Assembly: GCF_001677275.1 (NCBI RefSeq)
Contig: NZ_CP016178.1
Coordinates: forward strand, 248,001 to 312,000
Origin: Vibrio breoganii
Lineage (GTDB): Bacteria > Pseudomonadota > Gammaproteobacteria > Enterobacterales > Vibrionaceae
Length of the DNA stretch: 64,000 bases
Direction: 5' to 3'
Shown: one piece after another, positions 6,985 through 15,385 of the stretch
Numbering within the stretch: the stretch's first letter is position 1
Layout of the letters: each line of letters begins with the position of its first letter
The notes under the pieces: generated by a model
The model's input: only the letters and a program-made list of their open reading frames with translations
What the model was told of the DNA's origin: nothing
Databases searched by the model: none
Program-made: the position numbers and the translations under genes

Positions 6985-9057
6985 TTACTTGCCAGAGTAA
7001 TAAACAAGCACAGCATCATCCTCTAAGGTTCTAGAGAATCCATAGCCACGATCTTGCTTGATGTCTTTATGTACTCCGCCACCAATTGCCGGGTGACGTT
7101 GACGGAACTGGCCTAGTGTTTGCCAGTGTGCAAGAAGTGCTTGTCGCTCTGCATCTAGCTTCCAAACCATATCGGAACGCGTACCTTGGTGGAAGTCATC
7201 GGCGTATGGGCCGATATCGCGTGCCACTTCATCACCGTAGTAGATCTGAATTGCGCCAGGAGATAGCAATAGGGCATTGGCTGCATTGCGCTGCATCTCT
7301 AATGATTTAAAGCGAGCGAAGAACAATTCAGTATCATGTGAAGACATGTAGCTTACTGGGGTATAGCCCTGATTTTCTTGGATCTCTGTGCTGTAGTTTG
7401 TGTAGGTCTTGCGCATATCAGAGAAACAAACGGCTCCACGATCTAGCTGCTTTTGCATATCGAAGTTAATCAACGCATCAAAGCCTTCATCGGCATATGG
7501 CGAGCGATACGCTGAGTGTGCCCATACTTCACCCATCATCCAAAAGGACTCTTGAGGTCGATTGTTCTCTTTTTGCCATTGAGCGAGATTCTCACTGGCT
7601 TTCGCCTTAAGGTCTAGCCACACATCACCCTCAACGTGTTTCACTGTATCTACACGAAATGCATCAATGCCAAAGCGCTTAACCCAGTCGGTTTGCCACT
7701 CTACCAAGTAGTCAGCCACACGATAATCGTCTTTCTCAACTACTCGGGTGCCAGGGTTATCCAATAACCATTGTGGTGGCGTTACCGCCTTATCCGACTC
7801 GGTTTTAAAGTCAGGTAGCCCTGCTAGGGTGAGCGTTTTATCGCTGCTTCCCGGGCTGTCATAACCAGGTAAGCCAGAGCGAACCCAATCGGCTCCCCAC
7901 CACTGCGACCAGTTCTCACTTTTGTAGTCGACAAGATCATGGGAAGAGTGCCAGTTTTTACCAGACTCTGGCTTCCATTGTGTTAGGTCTTTACCTTTTG
8001 CGTCAGGGGTGAGTACTTGCAAGTTATCGTGTTGAATATCCGCAAGCGTAGCGTAGCCTGGGTGGTTAATGACGGCATCAAGCATGACCTTAATGCCTCG
8101 CTTATGTGCCTCGGTAACCAATGTCTTTAAGTCTTCATCGTTGCCGAAGTTTTGATCAATCTTGGTAAAGTCTCGCGCCCAATACCCGTGGTAGGCATAA
8201 AATGGGAATGAGCCTTTGTCGCCACCGCCGACAAAGCCGTGTACTTGCTCAACAATAGGCGATAGCCAAATAGCATCTGTTCCTAGAGATTGAATGTAAT
8301 CCAGCTTTTCTATAACACCTTTTAGGTCACCGCCATGGAAAGTGCCGACTTCTTGTTGGCCATCCTTAAGGCGACCATAGCTGTTATCGTTACTCTTCTC
8401 GCCATTGTTAAATCTATCCACCATGACGAAGTAGATATTGGCATTCCGCCAATCCAACGCTTTATCGGCTTTAGATTTGGTCGTAACCCTTTCGATGAGC
8501 ATGACAGCGCCAGTCTCTCGAGTAGGGTTGAAAGTAACGGTGCCATTTTTCACTGTTGCGGTTTGCCCACTAAAGGTCTCTTTAAGCTCAGTGCCATCTT
8601 CAAAGGTGCCTGCGACGTTAATTACGGCAGGCATGTCGGTATAGGTTTCGCAGCCTACCTTAGGAAGAGGGCGAACGAACGCTTTCTTAGTGGACTTCTT
8701 AGGTTGACGCTTTATGGACAGCGTTTGCTGTTGGTCGTCATAGGCGATGGCGTAATCGCCAGAAAAACGGATCTTAATGGGCAGTTCTGTTTCTGCATTG
8801 CAGTTCAAACCAAGGGGAGTATTAAAACGAATACGTTGCTCTTCTGGTGCAACACACTCCCCCTCAATACCGGTGACCTTAAATACGTAGCTGTCTTTAT
8901 TGAGCGTGACAACGAGAGGCTCGCTCGCATTTAATGGATAATCTCTAGCGGTGGTTGTGGTGGCAATGGAGACATTTGGGTCTGCATACGCAAGGCTACT
9001 TGAGAGAGTGATGGCTGATAATACAGCGCAACATGCTAGGCTTTTGTTCATGGTCAT
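6985..9057 (-). CDS. malS: Periplasmic alpha-amylase (GH13), MalS-like (690 aa)
   Basis: A signal peptide (LSSSLAYADP) exports it to the periplasm. An N-terminal region of about 200 residues with paired Cys, as in E. coli MalS (676 aa), precedes a GH13 barrel. Conserved regions are visible: DAVINHPGYATL (region I), GIDAFRVDTVKH with the nucleophile Asp, MGEVW with the acid/base Glu, and SSHDTE with the third Asp. It would cut long maltodextrins to forms that maltose transport can use. Two ATGs lie two codons apart at the start (9057, 9051). No clear MalT box was found. It is the only maltodextrin gene in the window. Confidence 0.93.
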   Translation of the reverse strand: MTMNKSLACCAVLSAITLSSSLAYADPNVSIATTTTARDYPLNASEPLVVTLNKDSYVFKVTGIEGECVAPEEQRIRFNTPLGLNCNAETELPIKIRFSGDYAIAYDDQQQTLSIKRQPKKSTKKAFVRPLPKVGCETYTDMPAVINVAGTFEDGTELKETFSGQTATVKNGTVTFNPTRETGAVMLIERVTTKSKADKALDWRNANIYFVMVDRFNNGEKSNDNSYGRLKDGQQEVGTFHGGDLKGVIEKLDYIQSLGTDAIWLSPIVEQVHGFVGGGDKGSFPFYAYHGYWARDFTKIDQNFGNDEDLKTLVTEAHKRGIKVMLDAVINHPGYATLADIQHDNLQVLTPDAKGKDLTQWKPESGKNWHSSHDLVDYKSENWSQWWGADWVRSGLPGYDSPGSSDKTLTLAGLPDFKTESDKAVTPPQWLLDNPGTRVVEKDDYRVADYLVEWQTDWVKRFGIDAFRVDTVKHVEGDVWLDLKAKASENLAQWQKENNRPQESFWMMGEVWAHSAYRSPYADEGFDALINFDMQKQLDRGAVCFSDMRKTYTNYSTEIQENQGYTPVSYMSSHDTELFFARFKSLEMQRNAANALLLSPGAIQIYYGDEVARDIGPYADDFHQGTRSDMVWKLDAERQALLAHWQTLGQFRQRHPAIGGGVHKDIKQDRGYGFSRTLEDDAVLVYYSGK

Positions 9058-9243
9058 TAATACTCAATCCCTGATTTATCGATTGGGCTTAGAATGACCA
9101 AGGCTAGGATGGAGCTCAATTAAAGTGGTTAGATTTTGTAAGCGAGATCATCAACTGCGCAAAGGTTGAGGCGGTTTGAGGGATTATTTGCGCCTCACTT
9201 TTTGCTATAGTATCTCACCACTTATGCCATCAAGCTCACATCT

Positions 9244-9789
9244 ATGCGTCTGTTTCGGTTATCTATTTTTGCTAGTTTTTTCTTCTTGTCTTGGCCGTTA
9301 TTAGCAGCGACTAATCCTACTTGGTACTACCCCTTTATTTCAGCTCAGTACTCACCCTGGAGTGAGACGGATTTTCGCCAGTCCGGTGAATGGTTTGATT
9401 GTGCAGAAGACGATAAACCGCTGTTTTGTACCGATGAGGTGAAAATTCATCATACCCCGATGTACGCAGAGGTAACCTTTGACCATGCCCAGGAACCTGT
9501 TTTAGAGCTAAATGGTGAGTTTAGCCTTACCTATTTCAATAACCTGCAACTAGGGCTTCGACAAGATGGCTTTCAATTAATGAAAGTGGTGATTGATGGC
9601 GTGACGCTCGATGTTGAATTGGCGCTGATCAACAAATCAGAAACAGAGGTGGATAGAGAAGTACTGCAGCTAATTAATCGCTATCCTGCGACCCAATCAA
9701 GGGTTCTTTATTGGCGAAGCGGTGACCAAAAACGTTTTGCACAGTGGCGCAGTGATGGAAGCACCATTGAGATTATTTATCAGCGATGA
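9244..9789 (+). CDS. Secreted protein of unknown function (181 aa)
   Basis: A clear signal peptide (FFFLSWPLLAAT) is followed by about 160 residues with many aromatic and acidic residues and a pair of Cys (DCAEDDKPLFCTD) that could form a disulfide. It is divergent from malS with 186 bp between, so the two may share regulation. No family recognised. Confidence 0.7.
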   Translation: MRLFRLSIFASFFFLSWPLLAATNPTWYYPFISAQYSPWSETDFRQSGEWFDCAEDDKPLFCTDEVKIHHTPMYAEVTFDHAQEPVLELNGEFSLTYFNNLQLGLRQDGFQLMKVVIDGVTLDVELALINKSETEVDREVLQLINRYPATQSRVLYWRSGDQKRFAQWRSDGSTIEIIYQR

Positions 9790-9869
9790 GGAGTGGCTGA
9801 GCTGACAACGTTCTGTGCACGCAATGTTATCACACGAACTCTCTAACAACGGAACAACATCAACTCACC

Positions 9870-9954
9870 CCGTCGTCTCCGAGGTGTTTTTATCGAAGAC
9901 CTTTTCAGTGGGTGGACCAATTAGATCCTCGATAAGAGCACTCGAGGATGACGG
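9870..9954. repeat. REP-like palindromic repeat (unoccupied IS target copy)
   Basis: An 85-bp imperfect palindrome that begins CGTCGTCTCCGAGG and ends TCGAGGATGACGG. Its centre-right reads AATTAGATCCTCGATAAGAG. The same repeat about 190 bp downstream is interrupted at AGATCCT by the IS1111-group element, so this copy shows what the empty target looked like. Confidence 0.8.
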
Positions 9955-10062
9955 CTTGTGGTGTAAAGTCGCTGCGTTGTCGCTTTGGCAAGGTACGTGC
10001 TGAATTATTGACGAACCTAGATGAACGGGAGTATGTCCAATAACGACACAGCCCAACTCAAA

Positions 10063-10121
10063 CCGTCGTCTCCGAGGTGTTTTATCGGAGACCTTTACCG
10101 CTGGTGGACCAATTAGATCCT
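10063..10121. repeat. Left part of a REP palindrome split by an IS
   Basis: CCGTCGTCTCCGAGG to AATTAGATCCT. The right part, CTCGATAGGAGCACTC followed by TAGGATGACGG, lies at 11447-11473 beyond the IS. Joined at the shared CT they rebuild a repeat like the one at 9870-9954. Confidence 0.8.
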
Positions 10122-10136
10122 TATATGGACCCCCTC

Positions 10137-10340
10137 GGTAAATCAACAAAGAATTTGGAAAACAAGTATAGATGCGCACTTATATACGGGCTTTATTGAG
10201 GAGCTACCTCGCCCTAAAATGTAGTCGCACCAGTAGGCTATTTCTCGATATCGGCAAGTCTACTGCCTCGAATCTTATCTAGCTCATACTGGTCGGTCTT
10301 ACCTGTCTTACATCGCTCTTCGTTGACAATGCTCGGTCTA
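10137..10340 (-). ncRNA. Candidate bridge/seek RNA region of the IS1111-group element
   Basis: This non-coding region downstream of the transposase is where IS1111-group elements are known to encode their guide RNA. On the transposase strand, 5' to 3', four stretches match the insertion partners: AAGATTC (10276-10270) resembles left target AGATCC; TATCGAG (10250-10244) complements right target CTCGATA; TACATTT (10223-10217) resembles the left donor end TACATCT; ATATAAG (10185-10179) complements the right donor end CTTATAT. Mismatches in the two left guides are C to U, which allow G-U pairing. Exact RNA ends and folding were not determined. Confidence 0.6.
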
Positions 10341-11375
10341 TCATGACAATTTAATTGGCTGATAGTCCGAATCATTCTTTAATAAAGCATAAGCGGTTCG
10401 AACGGTTTTGTTCGCTAAAGCAATTGCAGCGATCTTTTTTCCTCGCCGTTCGACTAGCGCTTGTAACCACTGCTCTTTGTTTGTTGTCGCTGGACGGTTT
10501 AATACATGAGTGATAACGGAAAGCGCTCCTTGAAATAAAATTGAACGAAGTCGCTTATCCGCACTGTACTTAGATATATGTCCAATACGCTCTTTCCCGC
10601 CGGAACTGTTCTGTTTAGGTGTTAGCCCTATATTAGCGGATGCTTCTCGGCCATTAGAAAAGTTTTCACCTCGCCCTAATCGTAACGCTAACCCTAGCGC
10701 CCCTAACGGACCGACCCCTTCTAGCTTCATCAGCTTTTTGCAAATATGATGCGACTTAACCAAAGATTCGAGCTGCCTATCTAGTTCTTGCAAGTGTTCA
10801 ATTTGGCACAATAAATGTGACCATGACCTGTGTAGCGCCGTTCTAAAACTATCAGGTAAAGAGTTATCAGCATCTTCTAGGATGAAAGGGATTTCCTTTC
10901 TTAACTTAGATAGGCCTTGCGGTAGAATAACTCCGAACTCAGCTAATACTCCTCGCATCTGGTTACTTTGTGCGACTAGTTGAACCTTAGCCAAGTGTCG
11001 CATACGCTCTAACGATTGAAGTGCCTGCTCCTCAGTTGAGTGAATATGAGTACCATGGATGTGCTCTTGCTGTGCTGCAACACCAATGGCTAAAGCATCA
11101 TTCCTATCTGTCTTTTGCTTGGTTTGAAATGCTTTTACGGCTCTGGCGTTGATGACTTTTACAATGTGGCCTGCGCTAATTGCGAATCGAGCCCAGTAGT
11201 GTGCACTGCCACAGGCTTCCATAGCCACGAGGGCTTGTTTTTCATTTATCAGAATTTCTTTGAGTTTTGCTCGACTGACTTCGCGGTTGTAAATGACTTT
11301 TCCGTTAGGGCAGAGTTTGCAAACTTGGAATACATTCTTTGCTAAATCAATAGCTAATAGATTAGGCTTAGTCAT
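10341..11375 (-). CDS. IS110-family transposase, IS1111 group (344 aa)
   Basis: The N-terminal RuvC-like DEDD domain is visible: AIDLAKNVFQV (Asp), ALVAMEACGSAHYWAR (Glu) and TDRNDALAIG (Asp, Asp). The C-terminal Transposase_20 domain contains LMKLEGVGPLGALGLA and IGLTPKQNSSGGKERIG, with the Ser expected to attack DNA. The frame is intact and of normal length, so this copy could be functional. The long non-coding region lies after the stop codon, as in the IS1111 group. Confidence 0.95.
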   Translation of the reverse strand: MTKPNLLAIDLAKNVFQVCKLCPNGKVIYNREVSRAKLKEILINEKQALVAMEACGSAHYWARFAISAGHIVKVINARAVKAFQTKQKTDRNDALAIGVAAQQEHIHGTHIHSTEEQALQSLERMRHLAKVQLVAQSNQMRGVLAEFGVILPQGLSKLRKEIPFILEDADNSLPDSFRTALHRSWSHLLCQIEHLQELDRQLESLVKSHHICKKLMKLEGVGPLGALGLALRLGRGENFSNGREASANIGLTPKQNSSGGKERIGHISKYSADKRLRSILFQGALSVITHVLNRPATTNKEQWLQALVERRGKKIAAIALANKTVRTAYALLKNDSDYQPIKLS

Positions 11376-11446
11376 GTATGGGCTCCTTTGGCTAATCTTT
11401 AGTCGGATTAAGACCGTAGCTCCTCAAGGAGAGGGAGTCCATACAT

Positions 11447-11520
11447 CTCGATAGGAGCACTCTAGGATGACGGTTGAGAGCGTCATCCTGGAAGTTGCAA
11501 AGCAACTATCTAGGATCTTG
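11447..11520. repeat. REP-type palindromes right of the IS
   Basis: First the right half of the interrupted repeat (to 11473), then a second palindrome with GTCATCCTGGAAGTTGC and GCAACTATCTAGGATCTTG arms. The same family recurs in reverse orientation at 62501-62541. Confidence 0.7.
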
Positions 11521-11702
11521 GTGAGCACGCACCCCATACATCATCCCCACCAAACGTGCCAAGCCCACAATAATTCGATGCATACTTCACACTTTGTCAT
11601 TTAAACCCCTCAATCGAAAACTCTGCAATTGAGCCTAATCCGCTCTACGAATAGGATGGGCAACAAAGGTCTACGGACTTAACTTACCTCTTGGAGTTTT
11701 TC

Positions 11703-11831
11703 ATGGTACAGAAAGTATCTATAGCCCCTCAAGGGCCAAATTTATCCGAACTTGTTCAAGGTTATTGGCGTATTGGTGATTGGGGTATGAACCCTCAGCA
11801 GCGCCTTGATTTCTCGATAGGAGCACTCTAG
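11703..11831 (+). pseudogene. Duplicated 5' fragment of ydhF
   Basis: Identical to the start of ydhF for 37 codons (to RLDF), then runs into the second copy of the duplicated block and stops after SIGAL at 11829-11831. It keeps the same ribosome site and upstream region, so a 42-residue peptide could be made, but it lacks nearly all of the enzyme. Confidence 0.9.
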
Positions 11832-12068
11832 GATGACGGTTGAGAGCGTCATCCTGGAAGTTGCAAAGCAACTATCTAGGATCTTGGTGAGCACGCACCC
11901 CATACATCATCCCCACCAAACGTGCCAAGCCCACAATAATTCGATGCATACTTCACACTTTGTCATTTAAACCCCTCAATCGAAAACTCTGCAATTGAGC
12001 CTAATCCGCTCTACGAATAGGATGGGCAACAAAGGTCTACGGACTTAACTTACCTCTTGGAGTTTTTC

Positions 12069-12977
12069 ATGGTACAGAAAGTATCTATAGCCCCTCAAGG
12101 GCCAAATTTATCCGAACTTGTTCAAGGTTATTGGCGTATTGGTGATTGGGGTATGAACCCTCAGCAGCGCCTTGATTTCTTGAAGCAGCATGTGGGTCTC
12201 GGTGTAACGACGGTTGATCACGCGGATATCTATGGCAACTATGAGTGTGAGCGTTTGTTTGGTGAAGCGTTGGCGCTGGATAAGAGCGTTCGTCAGCAGA
12301 TTGAGATCGTGACTAAGTGCAATATTATGTTGTGTGGTGATAAGACACCTGAGCGCAAGGTCAATCACTATAACTCGTCAAAGCAGCATATTGTTGCTTC
12401 TGTTGAAAACTCATTGCGTAACTTGCAAGTGGATAACATCGACGTGTTGCTGCTACATCGTGCCGACGCGCTGATGGACGCAGACGAAGTGGCTGATGCA
12501 TTCGCTGATCTTAAAGCGTCAGGGAAGGTCTCACATTTCGGCGTGTCGAACTTTACGCCTCGCGGCTTTGAATTGCTTCAATCTCGTTTGGACGCACCAC
12601 TGGTGACCAATCAGGTTGAGATAAACCCACTGAACTTTGATGTTACTGAAGACGGCACCTTAGATCTGATGCAAACATTGCGCACTCGCCCAATGGCGTG
12701 GTCTTGTTTAGGTGGTGGTAGCATCTTTAGCGGTACTAGTGAACAAGCGGTGCGTGTTAGAGAAGAGCTTGAAGCCTTGAAGGAAGAGCTAGGTGCAAGC
12801 AGCATCGATCAGGTGATTTATGCTTGGGTTCGCAAATTACCTTCTAAGCCACTAGCGATTATTGGCTCAGGCAAGATTGACCGCGTTGAGTCTGCCGTTA
12901 AGTCTCTTGAACTAACGATGACCAATGAACAATGGTACCGCGTATGGATCGCTTCAAAAGGGCACGGGGTGCCATAG
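12069..12977 (+). CDS. ydhF: Aldo/keto reductase, YdhF-like (302 aa)
   Basis: Close to E. coli YdhF along its length: MVQKVSIAPQGP, GYWRIGDW, GVTTVDHADIYG, MAWSCLGGG, IIGSGKIDRV. The aldo/keto reductase tetrad is present: Asp and Tyr in DHADIYG, Lys in VTKCN, His in LLLHRAD. NADPH-dependent carbonyl reduction is expected, with unknown natural substrate. ATG at 12069 is preceded by GGAG at a good distance; an upstream in-frame TTG (12057) overlaps that site. The 5' 110 bases and promoter region are duplicated upstream, so this gene may now be read from two copies of its promoter. Confidence 0.93.
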   Translation: MVQKVSIAPQGPNLSELVQGYWRIGDWGMNPQQRLDFLKQHVGLGVTTVDHADIYGNYECERLFGEALALDKSVRQQIEIVTKCNIMLCGDKTPERKVNHYNSSKQHIVASVENSLRNLQVDNIDVLLLHRADALMDADEVADAFADLKASGKVSHFGVSNFTPRGFELLQSRLDAPLVTNQVEINPLNFDVTEDGTLDLMQTLRTRPMAWSCLGGGSIFSGTSEQAVRVREELEALKEELGASSIDQVIYAWVRKLPSKPLAIIGSGKIDRVESAVKSLELTMTNEQWYRVWIASKGHGVP

Positions 12978-13001
12978 GCCAACTCTATTCTTGAATTTAA
13001 G

Positions 13002-13025
13002 ACCACGCCTCGGCGTGGTTTTTTT
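13002..13025 (+). terminator. Intrinsic terminator after ydhF
   Basis: ACCACGCC-TC-GGCGTGGT followed by a T-run. Confidence 0.88.
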
Positions 13026-13155
13026 GTGCTTACGACTTATTTGAGCCCCAAGCTAGCACAATGTTAAAGGCTAAATAATACTGAAGATTAGAGATCTAAG
13101 TGATACATGCTCGGTATAAAGAGCAATAGTTGTTGAATTAGGAGCAGGACACGCG

Positions 13156-14031
13156 ATGCAGCAGTTAAGCCGTATGATAATGCAAAGACATAAGTGGCTG
13201 GAAACACTATTAGTGAGCGCATTGTTGTTGACCCTTACAGCGTGTACAGCCAAGCTTATGTATCGCAATTTAGATTGGGCCGTTTTGGAGTTCATTGAAG
13301 ACTATGTCAGCTTGGATGGCGATCAAGAAGAAATACTCGAACTTCAATTAAAGCAATTTACCGAGTGGCACAAAACTGAAGAGCTTCCGCGCTATGAAGC
13401 ACAACTGCAATCCCTCTATGATGCAGACCTATCACTCATTGATGAAGAGTTCTTGATTGAGCAGCACCAGATGTTTAGAACACACATCAAACGCCTTGCA
13501 AATGAGATAACCCCCGAGCTGTATTCGTTGTCTCGATCTATGTCAAAAGAGCAGATCGACGAGTTTTTGCAGAATTTAACCGAACAGCATGAGGAGTATT
13601 CTGAAAAATATTCTCAAACGAGCGAGCGGGAGACGAGAACCCGTTATAAGGAACGAATTGAGAAAAATTTGCGTAGGTGGTTGGGAACTTTATCGATCGA
13701 GCAAAAAAACATCGCTTATGAGTGGTCATCAAGCATAGAGCGAACCCACCAGGATTGGGGGCTCTATCGGATCGAAACTCGAGACCGTATTAAGACCATG
13801 TTCGCACGCAGAGACGACCCGTTTTTTTATCAAAAAGAGTTAACAACCCTTATCAACAATCCAGAGCAAGGCTATTCAAATGAGCTCACAGGCAAATTGG
13901 AGCGCAACAGAGCATTAGCCAATCAAAGTATATTAGCCATCATATCTACCGCCTCTGCGGAACAAAAGCAGCACTTTAAAGAAGAGATAAAAGACTGGTT
14001 AGAGTTGGTTCAAGAGCTGCAATCTGACTGA
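13156..14031 (+). CDS. DUF6279-type lipoprotein (291 aa)
   Basis: An N-terminal signal ends in the lipobox LTAC, so the mature protein should be lipid-anchored. It continues TAKLMYRNLDWAVLEFIEDYV, a start typical of DUF6279 lipoproteins. The rest is nearly all helical and rich in Glu, Gln, Arg and Lys, with probable coiled coils. Function unknown. ATG follows GGAGCAGGACACGCG. It stands as a single gene. Confidence 0.8.
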   Translation: MQQLSRMIMQRHKWLETLLVSALLLTLTACTAKLMYRNLDWAVLEFIEDYVSLDGDQEEILELQLKQFTEWHKTEELPRYEAQLQSLYDADLSLIDEEFLIEQHQMFRTHIKRLANEITPELYSLSRSMSKEQIDEFLQNLTEQHEEYSEKYSQTSERETRTRYKERIEKNLRRWLGTLSIEQKNIAYEWSSSIERTHQDWGLYRIETRDRIKTMFARRDDPFFYQKELTTLINNPEQGYSNELTGKLERNRALANQSILAIISTASAEQKQHFKEEIKDWLELVQELQSD

Positions 14032-14250
14032 ATCTAAAAATCAAAAGACCTCTATTTTTCTTTTTTTAGGTTTTGGGCTCTAAATTTTCGTGCTGATTTC
14101 TAAATTACACCATACTTGAAACAATTGGTTACATATCACAGGTTAAGGTCGTTGATTTTCGCGAATACACTGAACGACTATTCATCTGTTTGATATGTTG
14201 AAATGAAGTCCTATATCGAAAAGATTATTGATTTAGAAAAAGGTTGTTCA

Positions 14251-15381
14251 ATGAAAAAATCTTTACTGGCAGCGAGCTTGGCAAGCACTTTGCTTTTAGT
14301 TGGTTGTGGCGAGGCTCAGAAGCCTATGCAATCTGCAACTGCACCAACTGTAATTGTGGAACCGGCAGCAGTTATTGCCCATCAGCCAAGTAAGGCTTAT
14401 GTAGGTCGCGTAGAAGCGGTCGAGGATGTAGACATTACTGCACAGGTTACTGGCTACTTAAAAGAGCGCCACTTCCAAGAAGGCCAAATAGTAGAGAAAG
14501 GACAGCTTCTTTATACAATCGAACCTTCGTCGTTTGAAGCTCAAGTAGCGAGTGCTAAAGCCTCTGTTGCACAGGCAACCGCGAATTTAAAGCGTGCAGA
14601 AAACGATTATAAGCGTGCGAAGAATCTATTACCGAAGGGCAATATCTCACAGTCAGAGTATGACGCTCGTCAAGCAGAGCAATTAGGTGCGGCTGCGCAA
14701 CTTGAAGCGGCTAAGGCGCAATTGTTACTAGCAGAAGTCAATCTATCATATACCAAGATTACTGCTCCTTTCTCTGGACGTATCGCCGATACCAAGGTGA
14801 GCATTGGTGATTTGCTGTCTGCTTCTTCTGGCACTTTAACGACCTTAGTTAGCCTTGACCCTGTGCATGCTTCTTTCCAGTTGAGCGAGCGAGAGCGTCT
14901 GCAACTTGGCGTCGATAAATACGAAGGCGACGGCGAGTCTAGTAGTGGTGAAGTAGAGGTAACGCTGAACCTTGAAGATGGTCAGCAACACCCTGAGAAA
15001 GGCACATTAGATTTCGTGGGTAACCGTATCGACCTAACCACAGGTACCTTGGCTGTGCGCGCATCAGTGCCAAACAGCAAGCATACTTTATTACCGGGAC
15101 AACATATCAATGTTGTTATTGCCTCGACAGAAAGCCAACCTGCCGTTGTGATCCCACGTCGTGCGGTTCAGACTGATATCGCCGGTGATTTTGTGATGAT
15201 CGTAACCGACGGCAACGTAGCAGAAAGACGTAATGTTGAACTAGGCGTACAAACACCAGAGGGTGTGATTGTTAAAACAGGTCTTGGAGAGGCCGATAAG
15301 GTTATCGTTGGCGGGCTTCAGCGCGTACGTAATGGCTTGGCTGTGCAAATAGCTGACGCGAAACCAGAAGCGTCGGAGTAA
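14251..15381 (+). CDS. RND efflux periplasmic adaptor, MFP lipoprotein (376 aa)
   Basis: Starting at 14251 gives a compact lipoprotein signal with lipobox LVGC; the in-frame ATG at 14203 would add 16 polar residues in front and is less likely. The protein has the HlyD/AcrA order: barrel and lipoyl halves ([41 protein letters not shown]), a helical hairpin between them ([20 protein letters not shown]) and a C-terminal membrane-proximal domain (VVIPRRAV). It links the inner-membrane pump encoded 4 bp downstream to an outer-membrane TolC-type channel. No outer-membrane gene is nearby, so it would use a shared channel. Confidence 0.93.
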   Translation: MKKSLLAASLASTLLLVGCGEAQKPMQSATAPTVIVEPAAVIAHQPSKAYVGRVEAVEDVDITAQVTGYLKERHFQEGQIVEKGQLLYTIEPSSFEAQVASAKASVAQATANLKRAENDYKRAKNLLPKGNISQSEYDARQAEQLGAAAQLEAAKAQLLLAEVNLSYTKITAPFSGRIADTKVSIGDLLSASSGTLTTLVSLDPVHASFQLSERERLQLGVDKYEGDGESSSGEVEVTLNLEDGQQHPEKGTLDFVGNRIDLTTGTLAVRASVPNSKHTLLPGQHINVVIASTESQPAVVIPRRAVQTDIAGDFVMIVTDGNVAERRNVELGVQTPEGVIVKTGLGEADKVIVGGLQRVRNGLAVQIADAKPEASE

Positions 15382-15385
15382 CGGT

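Larger units (their letters stand above)
10122..11446 (-). mobile_element. IS110-family element, IS1111 group, about 1325 bp
   Basis: Boundaries come from comparison with the empty repeat at 9870-9954: left junction at AGATC-CT-TATATGG, right junction at ACAT-CT-CGATAGG, with a shared CT core. Inverted repeats TATATGGACCCCCTC (10122-10136) and GAGGGAGTCCATACA (11431-11445) match at 13 of 15 positions, and a second inverted pair TTGAGGAGCTAC / GTAGCTCCTCAA lies at 10196-10207 and 11416-11427. Such inverted repeats, and a long non-coding region downstream rather than upstream of the transposase, mark the IS1111 group. It sits in a REP palindrome, a common target for these elements. Confidence 0.85.
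11447..12178 (+). repeat. Exact 366-bp tandem duplication
   Basis: Copy 1 is 11447-11812 and copy 2 is 11813-12178; I see no differences between them. Each unit starts at CTCGATAGGAGC, includes the REP palindromes, the ydhF promoter region and the first 110 bases of ydhF. The unit begins exactly at the CT core of the neighbouring IS, and the gene sequence at the other break is GATTT-CT-TGAAG. Confidence 0.95.

Noticed and set aside
8335..8934. 199-residue frame opposite malS
   Set aside because: Antisense to a clearly coding enzyme; no independent support.
9060..9130. MalT box before malS
   Set aside because: A single GGATGG stretch is too weak; no set of directly repeated GGATGA sites.
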